From CBDBZX01 sp965213645 (GTDB taxonomy: Bacteria > Deinococcota > Deinococci > Deinococcales > Trueperaceae), in NCBI GenBank assembly GCA_965213645.1, contig CBDBZX010000002.1:372001-436000 (forward strand): a stretch of DNA of 64,000 bases. Reading direction: 5' to 3'. Position numbers and translations under genes: made by a program. The notes beneath the pieces were generated by a model, which was not told the origin of the DNA, did no database searches, and was given only the letters and a program-made list of their open reading frames with translations. Below, piece by piece: positions 8,776 through 17,238 of this stretch. Every line of letters starts with the position of its first letter. Position 1 is the first letter of the stretch.

Positions 8776-10308
8776 CTAAACCTCATAGAGCGAACGGAAC
8801 TTCGTATTGAGATAATCTATATAAGGCTTCGCGTCAAGCTCGCTGCCCGTGGCCCGCTTCAAGAGGTCGCTGGGCTCGTACTTGGAGCCGTGTTGATGGA
8901 CGTTTTCGCGCAGCCAGCCTAAGAGCGTGGCGAACTCTCCCTGCTGAATCTCTTTTTCCAACTCTGGATGTGCCCGCTTCGCCGCTTCGAAAAGCTGCAC
9001 GCTCATGATGTTGCCGAGCGTATAGGTCGGAAAGTAGCCAATTGCGCCGAACGACCAGTGAATATCTTGTAAGCAGCCTTGCGCGTCATCGGGTGGGGTG
9101 AGCCCTAAATACTCCTGATACTTCGCGTTCCAGGCTTCGGGCACGTCTTGAACCTGTAGTGAGCTCTCCAACATCGCTAACTCCAACTCGAAGCGCACCA
9201 GCACGTGCAAGTTATAGGTCACTTCGTCCGCCTCGACGCGGATTAAGCTGGGCTCGAGTTTATTGATCGCCGCGTAAAACTCGTCCAATGAGACCTCAGC
9301 GAACTGCGCCGGAAAGACCTCTTGCAAGCGCGGATACTTATTTTCCCAAAAGCCGTAGGAGCGTCCTACCAGGTTCTCCCACAAGCGCGACTGCGACTCG
9401 TGGATGCCCAAACTCACCGTGTTGCCTAAGGGCGAGCGGTAGTATTTATCCGCGACACCCTGCTCGTACATCGCGTGACCCGCCTCGTGCATCGTGCCGA
9501 AGAGCGCGGGGTTGAGAAAATTGCCTTGATAGCGCGTGGTGATGCGCACGTCGTACTTACTGATGCCCGTCGCAAACGGGTGCACCGTGCGGTCTAGGCG
9601 GCCTCGCTCAAAGTTGTAGCCAAAACTTTTAACCACCTCTTTGCCAAAGCGTTCTTGTGACGCTTCGTCAAAGGCTTGACGCACGCTCGCGTCGCTGACC
9701 TCGCGGCCTTTTTCCACAACGTCTTTAACGAGTGGCACGGTGGCGTCACGGAGTTCGGCGAAGACCGCTTTGACTTTGGCGGTATTCGAGCCCCGCTCGT
9801 AGAGGTCGTGAAGCGCGTCGTAAGGGTGCTCATCATAGCCTAGATAATCGGCTTGCCGCCGGGTGAAGTCCAGGATGGTCTCTAGGTGCGGCGCGAACTG
9901 CGCGAAGTCCGAATCTGAGCGCGCCTTGATCCAAGCCTGTTGCCCCGCCGAACGCGCTTTGGTGAAGTCCTCGACGAAGTCGCTAGGCAGCTTAGTCGCC
10001 TTATCGACGCTGCGCCGCGTCACCTCTAAGAGCGCCGCCTCATCGCTTTCGTCCGCGAAGTCAGCCGTTTCTAGCGTGCTCAGCAGCTCGTCTAGCCGCG
10101 GGTCTATGAGCCGCTCATGGCTGAGCTTGCTCAAGGTCGCCATCTGCTGACCTCTAGCGGCGGCGGCCCCGTCCGGCATGTACGTGTTTTGATCCCACGA
10201 GAGTAGGCTCTGCGCCTGAGACAAGTCCTCGAGCACGGCGAGCTGGGCTTGTAGGGCGTGGAGCGTTTTTTCGGCTGGCTGGTTAGTTGGTTCTGTAACT
10301 GATTTCAT
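8776..10308 (-). CDS. M32 family carboxypeptidase (Taq carboxypeptidase type)
   Basis: The 510-residue length matches the M32 family. The zinc motif HEAGH occurs in FGTMHEAGHAMYEQG with the downstream glutamate in SLGIHESQSR, and the family signatures HPFATG and IRVEADEVTYNLHV are present. These cytosolic metallocarboxypeptidases remove C-terminal residues with broad specificity; the Thermus aquaticus enzyme is the prototype. The N-terminal part has SLLSWDQNTYMPDGAAAARG, also conserved. Start ATG has a GAGGG Shine-Dalgarno-like stretch about eight bases upstream. The gene stands alone between a hypothetical gene and an 800-base repeat-filled intergenic region. Confidence 0.95.
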   Translation of the reverse strand: MKSVTEPTNQPAEKTLHALQAQLAVLEDLSQAQSLLSWDQNTYMPDGAAAARGQQMATLSKLSHERLIDPRLDELLSTLETADFADESDEAALLEVTRRSVDKATKLPSDFVEDFTKARSAGQQAWIKARSDSDFAQFAPHLETILDFTRRQADYLGYDEHPYDALHDLYERGSNTAKVKAVFAELRDATVPLVKDVVEKGREVSDASVRQAFDEASQERFGKEVVKSFGYNFERGRLDRTVHPFATGISKYDVRITTRYQGNFLNPALFGTMHEAGHAMYEQGVADKYYRSPLGNTVSLGIHESQSRLWENLVGRSYGFWENKYPRLQEVFPAQFAEVSLDEFYAAINKLEPSLIRVEADEVTYNLHVLVRFELELAMLESSLQVQDVPEAWNAKYQEYLGLTPPDDAQGCLQDIHWSFGAIGYFPTYTLGNIMSVQLFEAAKRAHPELEKEIQQGEFATLLGWLRENVHQHGSKYEPSDLLKRATGSELDAKPYIDYLNTKFRSLYEV

Positions 10309-10505
10309 CGTTGATCCCTCATCCTCCGGCTCGAGCTTAGCAAACGGACCTCATATATTCTTTAGCCTACCTCTAAAAACGGCGAGAATCTACGGAAGAG
10401 GTTGCGAGCGAAACAGTCGAGTGGCACGGATTCTGGATGAAGCCACTACAAAAAGTATTCGCACCCCTGCGTTACTCACCGGAACCCGTCGCTGTTTCTA
10501 CTCAC

Positions 10506-10641
10506 TAGACCTCTTGCAAAAGTACTGCTTCATCTGCTGAGGGCGTTGCTTCGCAGAACTTCGTACACTACTCATACTCGTTCCACTCGGCAAAAGCGGA
10601 AGCCGGACATTCGTCCGCCTCCCACTTTCGCAAGAGGTCTA
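10506..10641. mobile_element. Short inverted-repeat element (TAGACCTCTTGC family), copy 1
   Basis: This 136-base element begins TAGACCTCTTGCAAAAGT and ends with its near-perfect complement ACTTTCGCAAGAGGTCTA. It has no coding capacity. A second copy in opposite orientation lies at 47509-47623 and lacks about 20 internal bases. Size and ends fit a MITE-like element mobilised by an IS whose transposase is not in this window. Confidence 0.75.
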
Positions 10642-10642
10642 C

Positions 10643-10884
10643 TACACTGTTGATTAAGTTTTACGGCATGTTTGTCACCCTGAGCCATAGGCGAAGGGTT
10701 TCGTTTGGCTATGCCAAAACTTCGTAATTGGCTACGCTAAAACTTTACAGTTGGCTACTGCCAAAACTTCGCAACTTTCGCTTCTCAGCTAGAGGAGTCA
10801 GCAAGGTCAGAGATTCTTCACAGTCTGCCCCTTCGAGTACCTCAGGGCAGGCTCTGAGCCTGTCGAACGGGTTCAGAATGACAT
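10643..10884. repeat. Hairpin repeat family 1, copy 1
   Basis: The copy starts TACACTGTTGATTAAG, directly after the preceding inverted-repeat element. It continues through GTCACCCTGAGC, a partly triplicated TTGGCTA(TG)CCAAAACTT stretch and CAGAGATTCTTCACAG, and ends near CAGAATGACA. It lies in the 10309-11110 intergenic region, which otherwise holds only the rplS promoter. Confidence 0.75.
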
Positions 10885-10954
10885 CGGGCGGTGTCTAAGT
10901 CAGCTCGAGTCCCACTCAACCGATTTTTCGTTCAATCTTTATGTATCCAAGCAC

Positions 10955-10984
10955 TTGCAATACAAAAGCGTAACGCGCTAGTAT
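10955..10984 (+). promoter_or_regulatory. Probable rplS promoter
   Basis: TTGCAA (10955-10960) and TAGTAT (10979-10984) are separated by 18 bases and face rplS. They would give a leader of about 120 bases, unlike the many leaderless genes in the window. A structured or regulatory leader is possible, but I see no known motif. Confidence 0.5.
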
Positions 10985-11110
10985 TACAAGGTTGCGCCGG
11001 CGTCTTTTTGTGCCATATTTTTGTTCAACGCCCGACTTCATATCTATCAGTCCAAGCCAAACTATCTGACCAGGCACCCATCCTATAGAACTCAATAACA
11101 GGAGGAAACC

Positions 11111-11533
11111 ATGAAATACAATAAAGGCGCGATTCTGCGCTCCATCGAGCAGCCTTATCTGCGTGACGACATCCCCGAATTCGACACGGGCGACACCGTG
11201 CGCGTTAACTATAAAGTCTCAGAAGGCAACCGTACCCGCGTTCAAGCTTTTGAGGGCGTCGTCATCGCGCGTCAAAACGGCAAGAAGGGTGCGCGAGCCT
11301 CCTTTACGGTGCGCAAGGTGAGCTTCGGCGAAGGGGTCGAGCGCGTCTTTCCGCTTCACTCGCCGCTGATCGACACCGTTGACATCGTGCGCCGGGGCCG
11401 TACCCGCCGCGCCAAGCTCTACTACCTGCGCGACTTGCGCGGTAAAGCGGCGCGTCTCAAGACGGACATAGGTCGCCAAGAAGAGGACCGCGCGGCGGCG
11501 AGAGCAGCTCGGGACGCGCAGAGAAGTTCCTGA
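11111..11533 (+). CDS. rplS: 50S ribosomal protein L19
   Basis: The protein has 140 residues, somewhat longer than the usual 115 because of a charged C-terminal tail (about 115-140, rich in Arg, Ala and Asp). The core shows the L19 signatures DTVRVNYKVSEGNRTRVQAFEGVVIAR (spread over residues 27-53) and FGEGVERVFPLHSP. It binds 23S rRNA at the 30S-50S interface. Start ATG follows AGGAGG at seven bases. The gene stands apart from the usual rpsP-rimM-trmD neighbours. It is followed by the promoter and gene of tRNA-Ala. Confidence 0.97.
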   Translation: MKYNKGAILRSIEQPYLRDDIPEFDTGDTVRVNYKVSEGNRTRVQAFEGVVIARQNGKKGARASFTVRKVSFGEGVERVFPLHSPLIDTVDIVRRGRTRRAKLYYLRDLRGKAARLKTDIGRQEEDRAAARAARDAQRSS

Positions 11534-11553
11534 GCGTTTTGCTGCTCATCCGC

Positions 11554-11583
11554 TTGACACAGGCGGACGAAAGGCGCTAAACT
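11554..11583 (+). promoter_or_regulatory. Promoter of tRNA-Ala
   Basis: A consensus TTGACA (11554-11559) and TAAACT (11578-11583) with an 18-base spacer lie about 60 bases before the tRNA. This is the best-formed -35/-10 pair in the window. Confidence 0.75.
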
Positions 11584-11644
11584 AACCGTTGCTGCTCGGC
11601 TTATACCTCTTGTACAGCTAGCTCGTATAGCCCAGTAGCGGCGT

Positions 11645-11720
<76 letters not shown>

Positions 11721-11922
11721 TCTTATAGCAGGTATCAAAGTCTGTTTCACTCCATTCGGAGCTGGTCACTGACGCGCTCACTCGTAAAAACGTTGGAGTA
11801 GCACGTTTCCTAAAAGCTGGTACTGCGCTATTTAAGCTCAGTATTCATAATGAGCACTGTAAATAGCCCGCTGAGTCGGGCAAGTTCTGAGCGGCGAAAG
11901 CGAGCGTATGCAGAACTTATGT

Positions 11923-11951
11923 TTGATATTTAGAAGAACTGCTCATAACGA
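11923..11951 (+). promoter_or_regulatory. Possible rplU promoter
   Basis: TTGATA (11923-11928) and TAACGA (11946-11951) have a 17-base spacer and end 27 bases before rplU. The preceding 200 bases after the tRNA contain a GCTCA...TGAGC hairpin near 11835-11855 but no gene. Confidence 0.4.
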
Positions 11952-11978
11952 TGTAGCAGAGCGGTTGGAGGTTGAGAG

Positions 11979-12287
11979 ATGTTCGCAATTATTCAAAGTG
12001 GCGGGAAACAGTACCGCGTGACGGAAGGGGACGTGTTGAAGCTCGAATCCCTGAAAGCCGATCCCGGCGACACCGTCGAACTTCCCGTCATGATGTTAGG
12101 CGGCAATAATGAGGTCAAAGTTGGTGCGCCTTTAGTGGACGGCGCTAACGTCAAAGCCGAAGTTATCTCGCACGGACGCGGCAAGAAAATCTATATCTAT
12201 AAGTTCAAGGCGAAGGCGAACTACCGCCGCAAGAACGGTCACCGCCAGCCCTATACTGAAGTGCGCATAGGCGAGATCACGGGCTAA
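11979..12287 (+). CDS. rplU: 50S ribosomal protein L21
   Basis: This 102-residue protein starts MFAIIQSGGKQYRVTEGD, the L21 signature. It ends in the basic RNA-binding region KIYIYKFKAKANYRRKNGHRQPYT. It binds 23S rRNA beside L20. GGAGG lies nine bases before the ATG. The rplU-rpmA-obgE order is one of the most conserved bacterial gene clusters and is kept here. Confidence 0.97.
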   Translation: MFAIIQSGGKQYRVTEGDVLKLESLKADPGDTVELPVMMLGGNNEVKVGAPLVDGANVKAEVISHGRGKKIYIYKFKAKANYRRKNGHRQPYTEVRIGEITG

Positions 12288-12305
12288 GTCCGTCAGGAGG
12301 ATAAA

Positions 12306-12584
12306 ATGGCACACAAGAAGGGCGTAGGAAGCTCTAAGAACGGGCGCGACAGCCAGTCGAAGCGTTTGGGCGTCAAGCGCTTTGAGGGTCAGGCTGTCCT
12401 CGCGGGTAACATCTTGGTGCGGCAGCGCGGCACCAAGTTTAAGCCCGGCAAGAATGTCGGTCAGGGCAACGATTTCACACTTTTCGCCATGCGTGACGGC
12501 GTGGTGAAGTTTCATAACAAAGGCTCCAAAGGACGTTTCATCAGCATCGAGAATCAGGACTCACCTGCGCTTGCAGCAGATTAA
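12306..12584 (+). CDS. rpmA: 50S ribosomal protein L27
   Basis: This 92-residue protein has the expected MAHKKGVGSSKNGRDSQSKRLG start, whose N-terminus reaches the peptidyl-transferase centre. VGQGNDFTLFAMRDG follows in the body. There is no cleavable N-terminal extension of the Firmicutes type. Start ATG follows AGGAGG at six bases and lies 18 bases after rplU, so the two are co-transcribed. A terminator hairpin follows. Confidence 0.97.
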   Translation: MAHKKGVGSSKNGRDSQSKRLGVKRFEGQAVLAGNILVRQRGTKFKPGKNVGQGNDFTLFAMRDGVVKFHNKGSKGRFISIENQDSPALAAD

Positions 12585-12604
12585 GAAAGTGTTTGAAGAG
12601 AGAG

Positions 12605-12633
12605 GGCGTGAGGGCTAACCTCGCGTCTTTTTT
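12605..12633 (+). terminator. Rho-independent terminator after rpmA
   Basis: A stem formed by CGTGAGG and CCTCGCG, containing a G-U pair, is followed directly by a TCTTTTTTC tract. It separates rplU-rpmA from obgE. Confidence 0.8.
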
Positions 12634-12648
12634 CTACTTGTCCGGTTT

Positions 12649-12857
12649 TACAGCGTCAAACAAAAAATGAACATGTTATTCTGAGCCCTATAGCGAGCTA
12701 TAGGATAGACTCTACGAAGTGAAGTCGAAGAATCTCTGACTTTGCCTTCTCAACTATGGGAGATTGAAAAACGAGACCCCTCGACTACGTTGCACGGAGT
12801 CTATCCTGCAAAGGGCTCGGGGTGACAACAGCGTTGCAGAACTTAATTGACGCTGTA
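12649..12857. repeat. Hairpin repeat family 1, copy 2 (with terminal inverted repeats)
   Basis: This 209-base copy is bounded by TACAGCGTCAAAC and the complementary TTAATTGACGCTGTA. It contains AAGAATCTCTGAC and GGGAGATTG in reverse orientation relative to copy 1. It separates the rpmA terminator from obgE and leaves only 27 bases before the obgE start. Confidence 0.8.
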
Positions 12858-12884
12858 TTAAGTAGTAGATACAAGAGGTTACAC

Positions 12885-14177
12885 ATGGCATTACGAGACG
12901 TTCTCGACATCACAGTTCAAGGTGGCAAAGGCGGCGACGGCGGCATGTCGTTCTTGCGCCTCAAATATGTACCCAAAGGCGGGCCGGACGGTGGGCACGG
13001 CGGGAACGGCGGGAGCGTGTACTTAGAGGCCGTGGACGACATCTCCTCTTTAGAACGTATGGTCGGGCAGCGGCTCTACAAAGCGCAAACAGGCGGACAA
13101 GGCGAAGGGCGCAACCGGGCGGGCGCGAAGGGTGAAGATGTGACCCTGCACGTTCCCGTCGGCACGTTAGCCACCGACTTAGAGACGGGCGACGTGCTCG
13201 CTGACCTCTTAGAAGTCGGGCAGCGGGCGCTCGTAGCGCAAGGTGGACTCGGCGGACGGGGCAATACTTCGTTTGCGTCGTCACGGCGGCAAGCGCCGCG
13301 CTTCGCGGAGTTTGGAACGAAGGGGGAGAAGCGCAAGGTGCGGCTCGAGCTGCGCACCATCGCTGACATCGGCTTGGTCGGCTACCCAAACGCGGGCAAG
13401 TCGAGCCTCTTGGCGGCCTTGTCGAACGCCAAACCGCAGATCGCCTCCTATCCCTTCACGACGCTCAGCCCGAACTTGGGCATCGTCGAGCGTGAGGGGG
13501 AGCACGAACGCTTCACCTTGGCAGATATCCCCGGCATCATCGAAGATGCCCATAAAGGTAAAGGCTTGGGTTTCGAGTTCTTGCGACATATCTCGAGGAC
13601 GCGCTTGCTCGCGTTTGTCTTGGACATCGCCGAGTCGCCCGCCGAAAATTTAGAGGCGTTGAGGCGGGAGTTGCGCGAGTTCGATCCGCTCCTTTTGGAT
13701 TTGCCCGCCGTCATCGTCCTCAACAAGACAGACCTCGCCAGTGAGGACGAGGTGGCGGAAATTGTCGGCACCTTAACGCGCTTTGGTATGCCTGTATTGG
13801 CGGTGTCGGCGCTCGAGGCGCACGGTTTGGATACGTTGCGCCAAAGTCTTTTCGAACTGTTGCCGCAGCGCTCCGACATTACCCCGCTAAGCGCGTCACC
13901 CAAACGCGTTGTGGTGGACCCCGTGCGCGTTGTACAAGAGGACGGCTTTTGGCGCGTCACGGGCTCTGAAATCGAGGCGGTCATCTCGCGTTTTAGCCCG
14001 ACGAACCCCGAGGCTGTCGCCTATTTGCAGCATCACTTCGCCTCTTTAGGCGTCAATAAATTGCTTAAAAAAGCGGGCGCACAAGACGGGGACGACGTAG
14101 CGATTGGCGAGGCGGTGTTTGAGTACTTTGACGAGGATAAATCCAGGGCTACAGAGGTACAAAACGAGGTAAGCTAA
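12885..14177 (+). CDS. obgE: GTPase ObgE/CgtA
   Basis: This 430-residue protein carries the glycine-rich Obg fold (residues 1-158; GGKGGDGGMSF). The G domain follows, with GYPNAGKSS (G1), DIPG (G3), NKTD (G4) and a C-terminal OCT domain from about residue 350. Obg acts in 50S assembly and stress signalling. The frame extends 63 bases upstream into a repeat, but the ATG at 12885 has AAGAGG seven bases before it and gives the family's normal MALRDVLDI start. Confidence 0.95.
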   Translation: MALRDVLDITVQGGKGGDGGMSFLRLKYVPKGGPDGGHGGNGGSVYLEAVDDISSLERMVGQRLYKAQTGGQGEGRNRAGAKGEDVTLHVPVGTLATDLETGDVLADLLEVGQRALVAQGGLGGRGNTSFASSRRQAPRFAEFGTKGEKRKVRLELRTIADIGLVGYPNAGKSSLLAALSNAKPQIASYPFTTLSPNLGIVEREGEHERFTLADIPGIIEDAHKGKGLGFEFLRHISRTRLLAFVLDIAESPAENLEALRRELREFDPLLLDLPAVIVLNKTDLASEDEVAEIVGTLTRFGMPVLAVSALEAHGLDTLRQSLFELLPQRSDITPLSASPKRVVVDPVRVVQEDGFWRVTGSEIEAVISRFSPTNPEAVAYLQHHFASLGVNKLLKKAGAQDGDDVAIGEAVFEYFDEDKSRATEVQNEVS

Positions 14178-14217
14178 GTACTGTGATACTTGTACGTTCA
14201 CGCCCCTTCCTTGGAGG

Positions 14218-14283
14218 TAGACTCTCACGATGAGACTTACGGTGAGGTTTACACAGTGAGGTTGGCGCGGTGAGGTTGGCACA
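14218..14283 (+). promoter_or_regulatory. nadD leader: 14-bp tandem repeat with a chain of overlapping mini-ORFs
   Basis: A TAGACT box at 14218-14223 stands six bases before an ATG at 14230. That ATG opens MRLTVRFTQ-stop. The stop overlaps a GTG (GTGA) that opens MRLAR-stop, which overlaps a GTG opening MRLAQ-stop, which overlaps the GTG of nadD at 14284. GTG codons recur every 14 bases at 14242, 14256, 14270 and 14284. Stop/start re-initiation from a leaderless entry is inferred. Confidence 0.6.
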
Positions 14284-14877
14284 GTGAGGCTCGGGCTCTT
14301 CGGTGGACGTTTCGACCCGGTGCATATGGGTCATCTTATGGTGGCGCAGTATGCGCTCGAAACCTTGAAGCTCGACGAGCTGTGGTTCATCCCCGCCAAG
14401 ACGCCACCCCATAAAGACGCCGCTGCTGACGCCGAGAAGCGCTTTGAAATGCTCCTGCTCGCGACGAATACACATCCGCGATTTTTTGTAAGCCGCGTAG
14501 AGATTGAACGTTCAGGTGCGTCCTACACTTTTGATACGGTGGCCGAAATTCGCGCCCGAATACCGGAGGGTGAGCTTTTCTTCCTTACGGGTGTAGACGC
14601 CTATGCTGAGATTGCCAGTTGGCACCGCGCCCGCGAGCTTGTCTCGTCCGTATCAATGGTAGCGCTAGGTCGCCCTAACTATACGCTTGAAGAGATTGAA
14701 CCGTATTTTAAGGAGAGAGTCCATATTTTAGACACGCCGCTGTGGGAGGTCTCGAGCACCGATATCCGCCGCCGCTTAGCCCAGCGAGAGAGCGTTCGCT
14801 ACCTTGTCCCCGAACCTGTGGAGAGCTACCTTGCAAAAAACCCTCTTTACCATGAACAGCCCCTGCACCAGAACTAG
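14284..14877 (+). CDS. nadD: Nicotinate-nucleotide adenylyltransferase
   Basis: This 197-residue protein begins MRLGLFGGRFDPVHMGH, with the HxGH nucleotidyltransferase motif at residues 14-17. It has the C-terminal SSTDIRRRL ATP-binding motif near residue 158. It converts nicotinate mononucleotide to deamido-NAD in NAD synthesis. Start is GTG with no Shine-Dalgarno sequence. Instead it overlaps the stop of a mini-ORF in the tandemly repeated leader. It is part of the conserved obgE-nadD-yqeK-LCP-rsfS order and overlaps the likely start of yqeK. Confidence 0.95.
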   Translation: MRLGLFGGRFDPVHMGHLMVAQYALETLKLDELWFIPAKTPPHKDAAADAEKRFEMLLLATNTHPRFFVSRVEIERSGASYTFDTVAEIRARIPEGELFFLTGVDAYAEIASWHRARELVSSVSMVALGRPNYTLEEIEPYFKERVHILDTPLWEVSSTDIRRRLAQRESVRYLVPEPVESYLAKNPLYHEQPLHQN

Positions 14878-15427
14878 CGTGCAACCCTACTGCGTGCGCG
14901 TCAAGGAGATGGTCAGCGCGGAGCGCTTTGAACATATCGTGCGCGTCGCCATCCTCGCCGAGACTATCGCTAGGGCCAACAATTTTACGGACGACGAACT
15001 CCGAGCTGTGAGTCTAGCGGCGATGCTGCACGACGCCGCTAGGGACTTACCCCCCGAAAAGATGTTCGAACTCGCGCCGCCCGAAACGGAGTTGGAGAAA
15101 AAGCATCCCTTAGCCGTGCATGGACGCGCCGGGAGGCGCATCATCGAGGGTTGGGGCGTCAATGACGAGCGCGTCTTAGACTCCGTCGAAGGGCACGTGT
15201 TTGGCGTCTCGCACGATAACCGCATCGGCATGGCGGTCTACATCGCCGACGTGTCCGAGCCAGGGCGCGGCGTCAACGCCGACATCCGCGAGTTGGCCAT
15301 GCACAACCTCTTTCGGGCCTACCAAAGAGCGGTGAATTCCAAGGTAAATTACCTGCGCTCTAAGGGCAAGGCGGTTCACCCGGCGACGATGAAGGTTTAC
15401 AAGGAGATATGTGGGGCAGTTCAGTAA
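14852..15427 (+). CDS. yqeK: HD-domain protein YqeK (probable Ap4A hydrolase)
   Basis: The HD phosphohydrolase core shows RFEHIVRVA, AAMLHDAARD (metal-binding His-Asp), HPLAVHGRAG and VEGHVFGVS, the YqeK pattern. Characterised members are symmetrical diadenosine-tetraphosphate hydrolases. The length is 191 residues from the ATG at 14852, which overlaps nadD by 26 bases. A GTG at 14879, two bases after the nadD stop, is an equally possible start. Its position between nadD and an LCP gene is the standard neighbourhood. Confidence 0.88.
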   Translation: MNSPCTRTSVQPYCVRVKEMVSAERFEHIVRVAILAETIARANNFTDDELRAVSLAAMLHDAARDLPPEKMFELAPPETELEKKHPLAVHGRAGRRIIEGWGVNDERVLDSVEGHVFGVSHDNRIGMAVYIADVSEPGRGVNADIRELAMHNLFRAYQRAVNSKVNYLRSKGKAVHPATMKVYKEICGAVQ

Positions 15428-15460
15428 ATTGAAGGAAACTCAAAAGGACCCAAAAGAATA

Positions 15461-16756
15461 ATGTCGAGTAGCGTGCGGAACTTCAGCCGTTTCGTTCAGG
15501 TCGTCGGGCTTCTGATTGGACTCGGGGGCATTGTGGGCTTTTGGCTTACTCAAGACGTGCAGCGCACCGTGCTGAGCGACGAGCAAGCGAATCTCGTCAA
15601 CCCAGAAGGTGAAGCGTTTCAGGCGAGCTTTGTGGTGGCGGGCCGTGACTACAACTATCAACCGGCGGGTCCGATGGTGTGGAAAGATGGCGAATTGAGG
15701 CGCTCGTATACGACCGAGGCCGAACTCGGCTTTCGCACAGATACGATCATTTACGTGAACATCGTCGGCAACGACGTCTACATGGTGAACGTTCCCAGAG
15801 ACCTCTTGCTGCCTCAATTTGATATCGGCATCAACGAAATCTACACTTACGGTCCTGAGATTTATGGCGGCATGAACCGCGCCGAACACGTGCGCCGCGC
15901 GGTGGCGGAGCTTTTGGGCGTGCCCGTGGATTACTACGCGGTCATTAATATAGGCATCTTCGAAAGGCTCGTAGACGCCATCGGCGGCGTTGACCTGGAC
16001 GTGCCCTACCGGATGTATTGGGAGGACCAGGCGGGCGGGCTCAAGATCGACCTGCAGCCGGGCTTCCAGCACCTGAGCGGCGAAGAGGCGGCGGGCTTTA
16101 TCCGCTACCGCCAGACCTTGCGCGGCGACATTGACCGGATTGACAACGTGAAGACGTTGGCGCGGGCGATGCTCGCCAAACTCAAAGAGCAACATGTGCG
16201 GGCGGTAGGCACGTTGCCTAAACTCGTCAATACCTACCTCGAGGAAGTAGACACTAACGTCAGCCCCGCGCTGGTCTCGCAGCTCGTCCCTCGTCTAGCT
16301 AACCTGGAGATTAATGCGGCAACGTTGTGGACGAACGACGTCGAGGGTAGCGGGCGCTACGTCGAGACCAATCGGCGGCTCACGGAGACCTTCTTAGCCG
16401 AACTTTTCGGCGGTGAAGCGAGAGCGTTAACTGAAACGCCTCAGGCGAGCGTGCTTATCTCCAACCGTAGCGGTGTGCCTGCGTTGGCAGATGAAGCGAA
16501 GCGTATCCTAGTGGAGATGGGGATACCGGCGGAGCGGCTCAGTGTGGAAGAAGCCTCACCTGTACCTGTGGCCTCATCGCAGATTATTACCACTGGAGAC
16601 AGGCTCAGCGCCGCCAACTACTACGCTGACCTCTTAGGGCTGGGCGTACAGCAGATTGACCGTTTTAATAGTAGTATTGACGCGGATATAGAGGTTATTT
16701 TAGGTCAGGACGCGCAGGCGTTTTTCTATACGACCTTGGCTCAGGCGCAGAATTAG
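15461..16756 (+). CDS. LytR-CpsA-Psr (LCP) family protein with LytR_C domain
   Basis: The protein has 431 residues, with one N-terminal membrane segment (about 10-30). The LCP domain covers about 75-235: RTDTIIYVNI, VNVPRDLLLP, FERLVDAIGGVDLDV and FIRYRQTLRGDIDRIDN supply the conserved Arg/Asp residues that hold polyprenyl-phosphate. A LytR_C domain occupies roughly 335-420 (ASVLISNRSGVPALA). LCP enzymes attach secondary polymers to peptidoglycan on the outer face of the membrane. A functional link with CsaB is plausible because both act on the wall polymer, but that is inference. The gene follows yqeK by 33 bases. Confidence 0.9.
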   Translation: MSSSVRNFSRFVQVVGLLIGLGGIVGFWLTQDVQRTVLSDEQANLVNPEGEAFQASFVVAGRDYNYQPAGPMVWKDGELRRSYTTEAELGFRTDTIIYVNIVGNDVYMVNVPRDLLLPQFDIGINEIYTYGPEIYGGMNRAEHVRRAVAELLGVPVDYYAVINIGIFERLVDAIGGVDLDVPYRMYWEDQAGGLKIDLQPGFQHLSGEEAAGFIRYRQTLRGDIDRIDNVKTLARAMLAKLKEQHVRAVGTLPKLVNTYLEEVDTNVSPALVSQLVPRLANLEINAATLWTNDVEGSGRYVETNRRLTETFLAELFGGEARALTETPQASVLISNRSGVPALADEAKRILVEMGIPAERLSVEEASPVPVASSQIITTGDRLSAANYYADLLGLGVQQIDRFNSSIDADIEVILGQDAQAFFYTTLAQAQN

Positions 16757-16843
16757 CTCGAGCACGAAATAAGTCAAGCAAAGAGGCAAAGTCAAAAGGA
16801 GGCAGTTAAGATAGACACCGAACAAGTAACCCCACAAGCCAGC

Positions 16844-17233
16844 ATGGAACAGACAAACTCGAAACAAGCCAACCCAGAACAAGCTAACACCGAAGTCCCC
16901 CGCGAGGTTCAACTCATCGTCAACGCGCTGGACGACAAACGCGCCCAAGACATCACCGTGATGGACCTTAGCACCGCCTCGGAAACGCTCGACTACTTCA
17001 TCGTCGCGTCGGGCGAGTCGGGCTTGCAACTCAAAGCGATGGAAGACGGTGTTAAAGAGGAGCTTAAAGCGGCGGGCACGATGCCTAAAGCGATTGAGGG
17101 ACCCTCCGGGCGCTGGGTCTTGATGGACTACGGCTACATCGTGGTGCACGTGATGAGCCCAGAAGCTCGAGAGTTCTACGACCTAGAAGGTCTTTGGGCG
17201 GACGCGGAGCGGCTCAATATTGAGCCAGCCTAA
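16844..17233 (+). CDS. rsfS: Ribosomal silencing factor RsfS
   Basis: The 129-residue protein has the RsfS core IVNALDDKRAQDITVMDLS, DYFIVASGESGLQLKAM and GRWVLMDYGYIVVHV, preceded by a Gln/Asn-rich N-terminal extension. RsfS binds L14 and blocks subunit joining in stationary phase. The ATG at 16844 has no Shine-Dalgarno sequence. A strong AGGAGG at 16797-16802 instead points, at eight bases, to an in-frame ATA codon at 16811. A non-canonical AUA start adding 11 residues is therefore possible. It is the last gene of the obg-nadD-yqeK-LCP-rsfS cluster. Confidence 0.93.
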   Translation: MEQTNSKQANPEQANTEVPREVQLIVNALDDKRAQDITVMDLSTASETLDYFIVASGESGLQLKAMEDGVKEELKAAGTMPKAIEGPSGRWVLMDYGYIVVHVMSPEAREFYDLEGLWADAERLNIEPA

Positions 17234-17238
17234 TTTTA

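Noticed and set aside
15440..16195. Long antisense frame opposite the LCP gene
   Set aside because: The forward strand encodes a complete conserved LCP domain; the antisense frame has no recognisable motif or start signal.
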